Source: DATLGB01 sp964242305 (GTDB taxonomy: Bacteria; Actinomycetota; Thermoleophilia; Solirubrobacterales; Solirubrobacteraceae). From it: DNA of 64,000 nucleotides. Under the pieces are notes generated by a model, which worked only from the letters and a program-made list of their open reading frames with translations, ran no database searches and was not told the DNA's origin. This document shows, in pieces, positions 22,136-30,889 of this stretch (position 1 is its first letter; each line of letters opens with the position of its first letter). The stretch lies in assembly GCA_964242305.1 (NCBI GenBank), contig CAXTBB010000003.1, forward strand, positions 127,339-191,338. The letters are read 5' to 3'. The position numbers were made by a program, and so were the translations under genes.

Positions 22136-24895
22136 GTGCGCCGCAGGCTCGTCATCCTCGCCGCGTCGCTCGCGGCGACGGGGTGGGCCGCTGCTCCGGC
22201 GGCGGCCCACCCCACCTTGGTCCAGGCGGCACCCGCGCCGGGGGTCTCGCAGCCCTCGGCGCCGTCGTCGATCACGCTCGCCCTGACTGAGGCGCCGGTC
22301 GCCCGCGGGTCCTCGATCCGCGTGAAGGGGCTTCGCGTCGGCCCGGTCAAGACAACCGGCAAGTCCCTGTCGGCGCCGCTGCTGGCCCGGCCCAAGCCGG
22401 GCGTCTACACAGTGCGCTGGGTGGCGCTGGGCGGGGACGGCCACACGTCCTCGGGGCGCTTCGTCTTCGGCGTGTCCGGCAAGGACGGCGCGGCGCCGCC
22501 GGGTGCCGAGCGCCTCGCCGGTGGCGGCGGCACGGGCACGGGCAACCAGTCCGCGACCACCCAGGACGCCGTGTCCGTGGTGGCGCGCTGGCTGCTGCTG
22601 ATCGCGGTGTCGCTGCTGTTCGGCGGCGGGCTGCTGGCCCGGCGTGTCGACGCGCGCGACGGCGGCGGCGGCGGCGCGCACGACGGCGCTGCCGCGCGCA
22701 ACGGTGGCGGCGCGATCGCGGCGTGGCGGCGCGCCGCGCCGCTCGCGGGCCTCGTCGCCATCATGGCGGCCGTCGAGGGCGTGGCGGCGGCGGCGACCGC
22801 GGGCGTCGGCGGCTCGCTCGACCTCGGGCTCGTCTTCGCCACCGGCCCGGGCGTCGCCGGCCTCGTGCGGTTGGCCGTGCTGCTGGTCACGGCCCTCGTC
22901 GCCCCGCGCCGGTCGTCCGCGTGGATCGCCGGCGGCGCGCTCGCGCTGGCCTGCACCGCGCTCGACGGGCACGCGCTCTCCTCCTCCTTCCTCGGCGCCG
23001 CCGGCCTCGTCGTCCACGCGCTCGCCGCCGGGCTGTGGCTGGGCGCCCTGCTGGGCCTCGTCGTCGTCTCCCGCTGGGGCGGCGTGGGCGCGCTGCGCGC
23101 GGCCCGGTCCTTCGCGCCGATCGCCGCCGTCGCGCTGGCCGCCGTCGCGATCACCGGCGTGCTCGCGGCCCTGCGCGAGGTCGACGCCGTCTACTTCCTC
23201 GAGTGGACCGGCTACGGCCGCGCCGTGATCGCCAAGACCGTCCTGCTGGCCGCCGCCGTCGCGCTCGGCGTCCTCGCCTCCCGCCGCGCGCCGAACCGCG
23301 CTGCACCGCTTCCGAAAAGCGGAAGCAGCCGAGCGCGATTGCTGCGTGCCGAGGTCGGCGCCGGCATCGTCCTGGCCGCCCTGGCCAGCCTGCTCGCCGC
23401 GCTGCCCCAAGGCCGCGGCCAGCTCCTCCCCGCCGCGCGCGGCAACCTGCTGCCCGGACCGGCCTTTGCCACCGTCCTCGGCCCTGGCGGCACGCCGGCC
23501 GACATCACGCTCGCGCCCGCGCGCGCCGGGGCCAACCGCATCGTCGTGCGCGGTGCGGCCGACGGCACGCGCGTCCGGCTCGCCTGCGCCTGCGCGGACG
23601 GGGACGTGACGGCGACGCTCAGAAACGGGGCCGCCGACGTCCGCCTCCCGAAGGACGGCACCTGGTTCGCCTACCTGGGCTCGGGCTCGCCGGCCGCGCT
23701 CCCGGTGGGCGTCCCGAAGGCGCCGGGCTCAGACCCGATCGACGTCCTCGCGGTCGCCGACCTCGCCGATCCCGGCTGCCGCGACTTCCTGCTCGGGCTC
23801 CAGCTCGGCGTCGGGCGCCTGAACGCCAACGGGGGTCTCGACGGGCACCGCAAGGTCGCGCTGCTGGCCTACGACGACCAGGACTCGGCAGCGAGGGCGG
23901 GCGCCGCGGTATCTGCCCCGCCCACCCCTCCACTCGCCCTGGCCGGCGCGTGCGGCACCGCCGCCGGCGCGGCCGTCCGCGAGGCCGCCGACCGCGGCAT
24001 CCCCGCCATCGTCGGCGATCCCGCCGTTCCCACCGGGGTTGGGCGGGGGCAAGATCAGTACCGCGTGGCCGGCGACCCGGCCGCCGACGGCTACGCCTCC
24101 GCCCAGTACGTGCGCGACCGCGCCGCCAGGGTCGCCGCGCCGACCGCGCACACCGTGCGGCTGTTCGCGCGCGGCGACGAGGAGGGCAAGCGCTGGATCG
24201 CCGGCTGGCGCGCGGGCCTGGCCGGGGCCGACCTGAAGGTGCAGATCGGGGACGCGGACACGCTCGCCGCCGCCGATCGCACCGCCGCCCGCCGCGAGCT
24301 CGACCGCCGCACGACCGTCGCCGTCGGCGTCGACGGCCCGGACGCCCTCGCCCGCTCCCTGGCCCGTTCGGGGACCAGCGAGAACACTGGGTACGCTCCG
24401 GCGCCCGTGCTCGCCTCCGGCCGCACCTTCTCCGAGCGCTTCATCAGCGATGCCGGCCGGCTCGGGCGCCTCGGCGTCGTCCGCGGTGCGACGGAGGTGT
24501 CGCCCGACTCGCGCGACGGCCTCACCTACTCCACCGCCGTCCGCCAGCTCTACCCCGGCTCGTCGCCGACGCTCCAGGGCATCCGCGGCTACGTCACCGG
24601 GCTCGCGCTCGGGGCGGCCGTCAGGGACGGCATCGCGCCCGCCGACCTGCGCCGCCGGCTCGCCCGCCCCGCGCCGTTCACGGACGCGCTGGCCGCGCCG
24701 TGGCGCTCCGACGCGACCGGGCTCGGCGTCCAGTCCTTCTCACTGCTCGGCGCGACGTTCCTCTCCACCACGCTCGTCCCGCCCTCCCAGGGCGGCCAGG
24801 CGTACTCGGGGACGTACTTCCCCGACGGCGCGTGGAGCCGCTTGAGCACGGAGCAGTCCGGGCCGCCGCTGAACCGACCGCCGCTGAAGGGCTGA
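22136..24895 (+). CDS. CopC-CopD copper-resistance fusion with C-terminal periplasmic-binding-protein-like domain
   Basis: 919 residues. A signal peptide ending AAAAH puts His25 at the mature N-terminus, as in CopC. With DGHTSSGRFVFGV (His103) it makes the CopC Cu(II) site. Residues about 145-420 contain eight or nine helices of a CopD (PF05425-type) permease, including HALAAGLWLGALLGL and YFLEWTGYGRAVIAKTVLLA. From about 480 onward comes a soluble region like ABC-type substrate-binding proteins: GVGRLNANGGLDGHRKVALL, GIPAIVGDPAVPTGVG, and TYSTAVRQLYPGS. It probably imports or handles copper at the membrane; the extra domain is unusual. GTG 22136 abuts the stop of the SBP56-like gene, so they are coupled. 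Confidence 0.85.
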   Translation: MRRRLVILAASLAATGWAAAPAAAHPTLVQAAPAPGVSQPSAPSSITLALTEAPVARGSSIRVKGLRVGPVKTTGKSLSAPLLARPKPGVYTVRWVALGGDGHTSSGRFVFGVSGKDGAAPPGAERLAGGGGTGTGNQSATTQDAVSVVARWLLLIAVSLLFGGGLLARRVDARDGGGGGAHDGAAARNGGGAIAAWRRAAPLAGLVAIMAAVEGVAAAATAGVGGSLDLGLVFATGPGVAGLVRLAVLLVTALVAPRRSSAWIAGGALALACTALDGHALSSSFLGAAGLVVHALAAGLWLGALLGLVVVSRWGGVGALRAARSFAPIAAVALAAVAITGVLAALREVDAVYFLEWTGYGRAVIAKTVLLAAAVALGVLASRRAPNRAAPLPKSGSSRARLLRAEVGAGIVLAALASLLAALPQGRGQLLPAARGNLLPGPAFATVLGPGGTPADITLAPARAGANRIVVRGAADGTRVRLACACADGDVTATLRNGAADVRLPKDGTWFAYLGSGSPAALPVGVPKAPGSDPIDVLAVADLADPGCRDFLLGLQLGVGRLNANGGLDGHRKVALLAYDDQDSAARAGAAVSAPPTPPLALAGACGTAAGAAVREAADRGIPAIVGDPAVPTGVGRGQDQYRVAGDPAADGYASAQYVRDRAARVAAPTAHTVRLFARGDEEGKRWIAGWRAGLAGADLKVQIGDADTLAAADRTAARRELDRRTTVAVGVDGPDALARSLARSGTSENTGYAPAPVLASGRTFSERFISDAGRLGRLGVVRGATEVSPDSRDGLTYSTAVRQLYPGSSPTLQGIRGYVTGLALGAAVRDGIAPADLRRRLARPAPFTDALAAPWRSDATGLGVQSFSLLGATFLSTTLVPPSQGGQAYSGTYFPDGAWSRLSTEQSGPPLNRPPLKG

Positions 24896-24899
24896 CCCG

Positions 24900-25664
24900 G
24901 TGTCCACCGTCCCCGCCGTCGAGACGCGGCAGCTGCGCAAGGCCTTCGGCGACAACCAGGTGCTCGACGGCGTCGACCTGTCGCTGCCGCCGGGCGCCAT
25001 CTCGACCATCCTGGGTCCGTCGGGCACCGGCAAGAGCGTGCTGGTCAAGCACTTCATCGGCCTGCTCGAGCCCGACGGCGGCGAGGTCCTCATCAACGGC
25101 GACCCGGTCGGGCGGATGACCCGCTCGGAGATGCTCAAGCAGCGGCGCGGCATCGGCGTGATGTTCCAGGACGGCGCCCTGTTCTCGTCCATGTCCGTGT
25201 ACGACAACGTCGCCTTCCCGCTGCGCCAGCACACCAACTGCACCGACCGCGAGATCCGCGGGCTCGTCAAGCGCCAGCTCGAGGTGGTCGGCCTGCTCTC
25301 CGCCGCCGACCAGATGCCCGGCGAGCTCTCGGGCGGCATGCGCAAGCGGGCCGGCCTGGCCCGCGCGCTGGTGCTGGAGCCGGGCATCCTGCTCTGCGAC
25401 GAGCCGGACTCCGGCCTGGACCCCGTCCGCACGCGGCTGCTGGGCGAGCTGATCCTGGAGCGTCAGGCCGAGATCGGCGGGGCGATCGTGGTGGTGACCC
25501 ACGACATCGAGCTCGCGCGCCTGATCAGCGACCACGTCGCGGTGCTCGGGAACGGGCAGATCCTCGCGTCGGGCCCGCGGGAAGAGGTGTGGGAGACCGA
25601 CGACGCGTTCGTGCGCCAGTTCCTCGACGGCGACCCCGTCGGCCCGCTCGGCATGGAGGCCTAG
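24900..25664 (+). CDS. Mce/Mla-type ABC transporter ATP-binding protein
   Basis: 254 residues with all ATPase motifs: Walker A GPSGTGKS (about 39-46), Q-loop FQDGALFSSMSVYDNVAF, signature ELSGGMRKRAGLARAL, Walker B ILLCDEPDSGLDP and H-loop VTHD. Features such as LFSSMSVYDNVAFPLRQHT and the MRKR signature variant are typical of MlaF/Mkl, the ATPase that powers YrbE/Mce lipid import. GTG 24900. It is on the opposite strand from the mce operon and its stop shares CTAG with the stop of the last mce gene. It follows the CopCD fusion by four bases, so it may be read from that promoter. Confidence 0.93.
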   Translation: MSTVPAVETRQLRKAFGDNQVLDGVDLSLPPGAISTILGPSGTGKSVLVKHFIGLLEPDGGEVLINGDPVGRMTRSEMLKQRRGIGVMFQDGALFSSMSVYDNVAFPLRQHTNCTDREIRGLVKRQLEVVGLLSAADQMPGELSGGMRKRAGLARALVLEPGILLCDEPDSGLDPVRTRLLGELILERQAEIGGAIVVVTHDIELARLISDHVAVLGNGQILASGPREEVWETDDAFVRQFLDGDPVGPLGMEA

Positions 25665-27001
25665 CAGTCAGCCGTCACGTGCGGGTACGCGCGCCGGTAG
25701 GAGCTCGGGCCGTTGGCGCCGTCTCCGGTGGTGGGCGGGCTGACGTCGTCGGGCCTGGCGAAGGGCTCGTAGCCGCGGCTGTTGACCTTCTGGAGCACGC
25801 CGGCCTTGAGCAGGGTGTCGAGGGCGGATGACGTCTTCGCGTCCACCGGGCTGAAGCTGTTCTCGCCGACCAGGCTCAGCAGCCGGGCGGCGTGCCCGTT
25901 GGCGTCGTAGTAGTTGGTCGCGGAGGCCAGGTTCTGCACGAACGACGTGGCGTTGCGGCGGTAGGGCTCGAGGTAGCGCAGCAGCGGGTTGGCCTGGCAC
26001 AGCGCCCCGCGCAGGGCCGGCAGCGCCTTCGCGGTCGGCCCGGAGAGGCTGCGCACCCGAGCCAGCGTGCCGGTCAGCGGCGGCGTGGCGGTGTCGAGCG
26101 CGCGCAGGACGCCGCGACCCTCGGCGGCCGCGGGGCGCAGCAGGGCGACGGCGGGGTCCAGGTCGCGCAGGGCGACGGCCAGGTTCGCCACCACGGGGCT
26201 GGCGCCGGCCGTCACGGCGCGCAGCGTGCCGGTGGTGGTGCGGACCTGGTCGAGCGTGGGCCCGAGGACCGTGAGCGTGCGCCGGAGCGCGTCGTCGCGA
26301 TCGGCGACGGCGCGGAACGTCCGCGTGCCCTGGCGGGCGATGGTGCGGACGTCGTCCCCGCGCGCGTCGACCTCGCGCGCGATGGCGCCGACGTTGTCGA
26401 TCAGCCGGGCCACCGCGTAGCGCTGCTTGTCGAGCGTGGTTATCACCGTAGCCAGGCGGTCGAGCGTCGGGGAGGCGTCCTGGATGACGTCGTTGAGGCG
26501 GTCGCCGCGGCCCGACAACCCCTCGCCGACGCCCTGCAGCAGCGCCTGCGCCCGCCGCCGCGTCGTCCCCTTGAGCTCGTCGAGGACCTGCTCGAGCTCG
26601 ACGTAGTCATCCCGCTGGGCGCGCACGCCGAGCGTCCCGTTCTCCGGCAGCGGTGCCTTCGCGTGCCCCGGGTAGAGCTCGACGTAGTTCTCGCCGACCA
26701 GGGAGCGCAGGCGGATGTCGTACTGGCTGTCGGCCGGGATCGGCGCCTGGTCGCGGTCGATGTCGAGCGACAGCACCGCGCCCGTCCCGCGCCGCTGCAC
26801 CGAGGCGACGCGGCCCACGCGCAGGCCGGCGATGCGCACGTCGCTGCCCGGCGCCAGCGAGGCGGCCTGGCTGGTCATCGCCTTGATCGTGTAGCCGCCA
26901 CCGCCGAACGACGGCGCCTGCCCGCCGGAGAGGATCAGCCCGCCGGCGAAGACGATCGCGGCCGCGAAGGCGAGGACGACGGTGATCGCGTGCCCCCTCA
27001 T
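25661..27001 (-). CDS. Mce family protein (sixth of six)
   Basis: 446 residues. One N-terminal membrane helix (ITVVLAFAAAIVFAGGLILS) is followed by the MlaD/Mce domain (about 40-115, GSDVRIAGLRVGRVASVQR). A long helical region comes next (about 130-360, many Arg/Leu/Thr heptads), then a Cys-containing tail (ALCQANPLLRYLEPYRRN). Mce proteins form a hexameric tunnel that carries lipids or sterols from the cell surface to the YrbE permeases. Last gene of the operon; its ATG overlaps the previous stop. The 3' end meets the ATPase gene head-on with four shared bases. Confidence 0.92.
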   Translation of the reverse strand: MRGHAITVVLAFAAAIVFAGGLILSGGQAPSFGGGGYTIKAMTSQAASLAPGSDVRIAGLRVGRVASVQRRGTGAVLSLDIDRDQAPIPADSQYDIRLRSLVGENYVELYPGHAKAPLPENGTLGVRAQRDDYVELEQVLDELKGTTRRRAQALLQGVGEGLSGRGDRLNDVIQDASPTLDRLATVITTLDKQRYAVARLIDNVGAIAREVDARGDDVRTIARQGTRTFRAVADRDDALRRTLTVLGPTLDQVRTTTGTLRAVTAGASPVVANLAVALRDLDPAVALLRPAAAEGRGVLRALDTATPPLTGTLARVRSLSGPTAKALPALRGALCQANPLLRYLEPYRRNATSFVQNLASATNYYDANGHAARLLSLVGENSFSPVDAKTSSALDTLLKAGVLQKVNSRGYEPFARPDDVSPPTTGDGANGPSSYRRAYPHVTADC

Positions 27002-28299
27002 CAAGGCGCCGCCAGCTTCGGGACCTCGGGGACGCAGCCGCGGTAGGGCTTCTCGAGCGGGTCCTTGGCCTGGCCGGTGGCGCTGGCGGTGTTCAGCACC
27101 GCGTCGCCACGCGGGAACACGCCGCGGCCGTCGTCGTACTTGGTGATCGACGCGGTCCACTGGAAGAACCCGTAGATGGCCAGCGTGCAGTCGCCCACGG
27201 TCGTGGTGATGTGATCGATGGCGCCCACCTGCGGGGCGAGCGCGTCCACGGTCCCCGACGCGTCGCGGGCCAGCGGGCGCAGCGCGTCGCTGAGCGGGGT
27301 CAGCCGGCGCACCGGCTCCTGCAGCGCGGCGACGGCCGGGCGGGCGTCCGTGGTCAGCCGGCGCAGCGAGCGCAGCGCGGTCGGCAGCCGGTCGGCCACC
27401 GGGTAGAGCGAGCGGACGGCGGTGTCGGTGTCCCCCAGCACGCCGCGCAGGGCGACCTCCGTGCTTCCCAGCTGCGTGAGCGTCCCGGGCAGCGCCCGCA
27501 GGGTGCGGTCGAGGTCCGTCGAGCCGTCCTGCAGCGTCTTCAGCGTGGCGCCGCCTGCCTCGACCACCCGCCGCAGGGCGCTATCGCGCGTGCCGAGCTC
27601 ACCCGTCAGCGACGACAGATTGCTGACCAGCCGCTTGGTCAGGTCGGAGCGGACCGCGAGCTCGTGCGTCAGGCTGCCGAGGGTGCGCAGCGTCGGCGCG
27701 ATCGCCACGAAGGCGGCCCGCAGGTCGTCCCCGTGGTCGTCGAGGCCGGCGCCGAGGTTGTCCAGCGTGGTGGCGAGGCTGCGACGGACGTCGGGCTCGA
27801 AGGTCTGCAGCACGTTGGCCACGTTCTGGCTGACGCGGGTCTGGTCGGCGGGCAGCGTCGTCTTCGCGGTGGCGACCCCGGCCGCCCGGTGGCCACGGTC
27901 GACGATGTCGACGTACATGTCCTGCAGCGCCGTGTTCGGACGCAGCGCGGCCTGCGCGTCGCGGTAGATGCGACCGTCCTTCGTGTCGATGCGCAACGTC
28001 AGGGTCGGGCGGCCGTCGACCAGCTCGACGCCCGTGACCGTGCCGACCTTGACCCCGTGGATGCGGACGTCGTTGCGGCCCGGGGTGACCGCGGTGGCGT
28101 CGTGGACGGCCAGGCGCACGTCGTAGGTGGAGGTCAGCGCGCCGCGGCCGACGTTGGCCGCGATGACGCCCCAGCAGAACAGGCCGATGGCCGCACCGAC
28201 GGCCAGGATCGCCAGCGGGCCGAGCGAGCGCCGGAGCTCGATCTGCAGGCGCGCCCTGGACATGCGGTCGGTGAGCCGCTCTTCGACCTTGAAGCTCAT
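27001..28299 (-). CDS. Mce family protein (fifth of six)
   Basis: 432 residues. A longer cytosolic N-terminus (about 25 residues, rich in Arg) precedes the membrane helix GPLAILAVGAAIGLFCWGVI. The Mce domain includes GRNDVRIHGVKVGTVTGVEL. The coiled region follows, with a C-terminal Cys motif (VGDCTLAIYGFFQW) that other members of this cluster share in part. Its stop overlaps the following gene's ATG, and its ATG overlaps the previous gene's stop, so translation is coupled both ways. Confidence 0.92.
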   Translation of the reverse strand: MSFKVEERLTDRMSRARLQIELRRSLGPLAILAVGAAIGLFCWGVIAANVGRGALTSTYDVRLAVHDATAVTPGRNDVRIHGVKVGTVTGVELVDGRPTLTLRIDTKDGRIYRDAQAALRPNTALQDMYVDIVDRGHRAAGVATAKTTLPADQTRVSQNVANVLQTFEPDVRRSLATTLDNLGAGLDDHGDDLRAAFVAIAPTLRTLGSLTHELAVRSDLTKRLVSNLSSLTGELGTRDSALRRVVEAGGATLKTLQDGSTDLDRTLRALPGTLTQLGSTEVALRGVLGDTDTAVRSLYPVADRLPTALRSLRRLTTDARPAVAALQEPVRRLTPLSDALRPLARDASGTVDALAPQVGAIDHITTTVGDCTLAIYGFFQWTASITKYDDGRGVFPRGDAVLNTASATGQAKDPLEKPYRGCVPEVPKLAAP

Positions 28300-29594
28300 G
28301 GCTTCGGCGTCCCGAAGACCTGGTCGATGGAGTCCAGCAACAGGTCGCAGTTGACGGGCGAGGCGGCGGTGGGGTCCACGAACGAGGTGGAGCAGGGCGC
28401 GGACTGGACCGCCTTCTCGCCGCCGCTGGCCAGGAAGCGGATGAAGTTGTTGTTGCGGTCGTAGCCGGCCGAGGCGCCGACGACGCCGGCGATGGCAGGC
28501 CCGATCATCTGGAACGTCGTGTGCCGGCTCTCGGGCGACGTGAGGCCGAGGTCGCGCAGGATGCGCACCTGGACGCGCTCGATGCTCGGCGTCAGACCCT
28601 TCAGGACGGGGGTGCCGCGCTTGGCCGTGTCGGCCAGCGACGCGGCGGTCGGGCGCAGCGAGCGCAGCAGTGGCCGGGCGCGCGCCAGCAGGCGGTCCGC
28701 GCCGGTGAGGACCGGGCGCAGGCGGCTGACCGTGGGGTCGAGCTCGTCCGCGCCGGGACGCAGCTTGGCGATCAGCGGATCGGCCAGGTCGAGCGTGGTG
28801 TCGACCTGCGCCAGCGTCCGGCGCACGCGCGGGAGCAGCGGCGCGGCCGTGCGCAGCGACCGCCTGATCTCGGCGCGGCGGGCGGCGGTGACGCTCAGCG
28901 TGGCGGCGGCGCCCTCCACGACGTCGCGGATCGCGTCGGTTGACGTGTCCAGCCCCTCGACCACCTTGTCGCTGTTGGCCACCAGCCGCCGCAGGTCGCC
29001 GTCGCGCTGACCGCGCGCCGCGCCCAGGCCGGCGTCGAGGTCGGGCGAGACGTCGGCCAGCGTGCGCAGGTCCTCGCGCGGCGCGCTCGCGTCGGCCAGG
29101 CCCTTCGGAAGCTCGGTGAGCATGGAGCGCAGCCCGGTCCGCGGGCCGGCGCCGAACACGTTGGCGATGTCCTCCAGCTCGACCTGCGAGCGCGTGGCGC
29201 GGATGGTGCGCGAGCCGAGGCGGCCGGCGCTCGGGGTGCCGCGGTCGAGGTCGACGACGAAGTTCGCGCCCAGCAGCGTGCGCTCGCGGATCGCCACGGC
29301 GGCGTCGCGGTAGACGGGCAGGCCGCCGTCGCGCACCCCGAACTTCACCGTCGCCGACCGCGCGTCCTTGCCGAGCTCGATGCCGCGCACCTTGCCGACC
29401 TCGACCCCGTCGACGCGCACGGGGTCGCCGTTGGTGAGGCCGAGCGGGTTGGCGACCACGGCGCGCACGAGCGTCCCCTTCGGCGCGAGCAGGTTCTGCG
29501 GGACGCGTGCGAACACGAGCACGAAGACGGTGGTCGCCACGACGAGGCCGGCACCACCCAGCCAGGCGCGGTCGACATTGCGCAGGCGGCTCAC
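28296..29594 (-). CDS. Mce family protein (fourth of six)
   Basis: 432 residues from GTG 29594 (GTGA overlap with the previous stop). Membrane helix AWLGGAGLVVATTVFVLVFA, then an Mce domain (NPLGLTNGDPVRVDGVEVGK) and a helical stalk. The C-terminal region has paired cysteines (SAPCSTSF and NCDLL) that may form a disulphide outside the membrane, plus GYDRNNNFIRFLASG, a segment typical of several Mce proteins. Confidence 0.92.
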   Translation of the reverse strand: MSRLRNVDRAWLGGAGLVVATTVFVLVFARVPQNLLAPKGTLVRAVVANPLGLTNGDPVRVDGVEVGKVRGIELGKDARSATVKFGVRDGGLPVYRDAAVAIRERTLLGANFVVDLDRGTPSAGRLGSRTIRATRSQVELEDIANVFGAGPRTGLRSMLTELPKGLADASAPREDLRTLADVSPDLDAGLGAARGQRDGDLRRLVANSDKVVEGLDTSTDAIRDVVEGAAATLSVTAARRAEIRRSLRTAAPLLPRVRRTLAQVDTTLDLADPLIAKLRPGADELDPTVSRLRPVLTGADRLLARARPLLRSLRPTAASLADTAKRGTPVLKGLTPSIERVQVRILRDLGLTSPESRHTTFQMIGPAIAGVVGASAGYDRNNNFIRFLASGGEKAVQSAPCSTSFVDPTAASPVNCDLLLDSIDQVFGTPKP

Positions 29595-30889
29595 CGCGTG
29601 CCCGTCGCGACGTCGTAGGTCGTCGGCGGCGAGCTGTACTTGCACGGCGCCGAGAACGGCTCCTGCTTGCCCGAGTCGGGCGCGAACCCGGCCACCGACT
29701 CGTTGTCGCCGAGGGCGGTGATGCGGAAGCTCGTCAGGGGGCCGATCTCGCCACCGCCGGGCACGCCCTGGTTGAGGACGCTGCGCCAGTTGTCGCCCAG
29801 CTCGAGGATGTCGCAGCCGTAGCGCCCGAGGTCGGCGACCATCGGGGCGAGGCTGGTCGCGGCGTCCTGGAGCCGCGGCGCGAACGGCGACAGCGCGCGA
29901 GTGACGCGCAGGACGGCCGGGACGGTCGGCTGCACCTCGCGCAGCAGCGTCCGCGTGCGGGTTAGCGGGCGCGGGCCCTCGCGCAGCAGCGCCGCCGTCT
30001 CGCGCAGCCCGGCGGGCGCCGGCGGCAGCGTGTCCGCGGCGGCCTCCGCGAGCGCGCGCGCCGACGCGAGCAGCTGGCGGCCCTCCACGAAGGCCGGCTC
30101 GGCGGAGGCGAGCGCCGGCGGGGCGGCGTCCAGCGCCGCCTGCGTGGCGGCCCGGCGGTCGACGAACGGGCGCAGGGCGCGGTCGGTCGGATCGAAGCCG
30201 TCGGCGATGTCGCTGCGGGCGCTGTCGAGGACCGTGGAGGCGCCGGCGACCGACGGGACCAGGCGGCGCACGGCGCCGGGCTTGCTCTCGTCGAGCGAGT
30301 CGACGAGCTCGATCGTGTCGTGGCCGCCCTTGGGGGCGATCCGGAAGATGCGGTTGACGTCGCCGCCGCGCCCGAGCAGGCCGGCGCCGAGCTCGGACAG
30401 CGTCGAGCGCAGGCCCCCGCGCGTCTCGGCGTCGAAGGTCTGCAGCGCGTCCGGGACGCTCAGTGTGCTGACGTTCTTCCCGGCCTTGAGCGTCTCCCCC
30501 TCCCCGGCCGCCGTCCGGCTCGTCCCGGCGGCGAGGTCGACGAAGCGCGCCCCGAGCAGGCCCTTGCCGCGCACCACGGCGGTCGTGTCCTTCGGCACCG
30601 TCGCGCCGGGGTCGAGCCGCAGCCGGACGCGGGCGCGGCCGTCCTCGGGCTCGACGGCGGTGACCTCGCCGATGCGGACGCCCTCGGCGCGGACCTCGCT
30701 GTGCACGCGCAGGTTGCCCGTCTGCGCCAGCTCGGCGTACAGCGTGCGCGCGCCTAGGAACGGGACCTTGCGGGGGGACTGCAGCGCGAGGAACGCGACC
30801 GCGCCGAGGATCGCGAGCGTGAGCGCGCCGGCGCCGACCGCGGTGGTCGGGCGGGTGGTCTCGTGGCGGCGGCGGGGGCGGCGGCTCAT
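29591..30889 (-). CDS. Mce family protein (third of six)
   Basis: 432 residues from ATG 30889 (ATGA overlap). A basic N-terminus (SRRPRRRHE) and one helix (VGAGALTLAILGAVAFLALQ) precede the Mce domain with EVRAEGVRIGEVTAVEPEDG and GKGLLGARFVDLA. A helical region and a C-terminal segment GRYGCDILELGDNWRSVLNQ follow. A frame extension upstream of the ATG has no signal features and is read-through of antisense, so the short start is chosen. Confidence 0.92.
   Translation of the reverse strand: MSRRPRRRHETTRPTTAVGAGALTLAILGAVAFLALQSPRKVPFLGARTLYAELAQTGNLRVHSEVRAEGVRIGEVTAVEPEDGRARVRLRLDPGATVPKDTTAVVRGKGLLGARFVDLAAGTSRTAAGEGETLKAGKNVSTLSVPDALQTFDAETRGGLRSTLSELGAGLLGRGGDVNRIFRIAPKGGHDTIELVDSLDESKPGAVRRLVPSVAGASTVLDSARSDIADGFDPTDRALRPFVDRRAATQAALDAAPPALASAEPAFVEGRQLLASARALAEAAADTLPPAPAGLRETAALLREGPRPLTRTRTLLREVQPTVPAVLRVTRALSPFAPRLQDAATSLAPMVADLGRYGCDILELGDNWRSVLNQGVPGGGEIGPLTSFRITALGDNESVAGFAPDSGKQEPFSAPCKYSSPPTTYDVATGTR

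Noticed and set aside
20096..23410. 1104-codon open frame on the minus strand
   Set aside because: Antisense to the exported SBP56-like protein and CopCD. No family motifs, low-complexity Arg/Gly/Asp composition.
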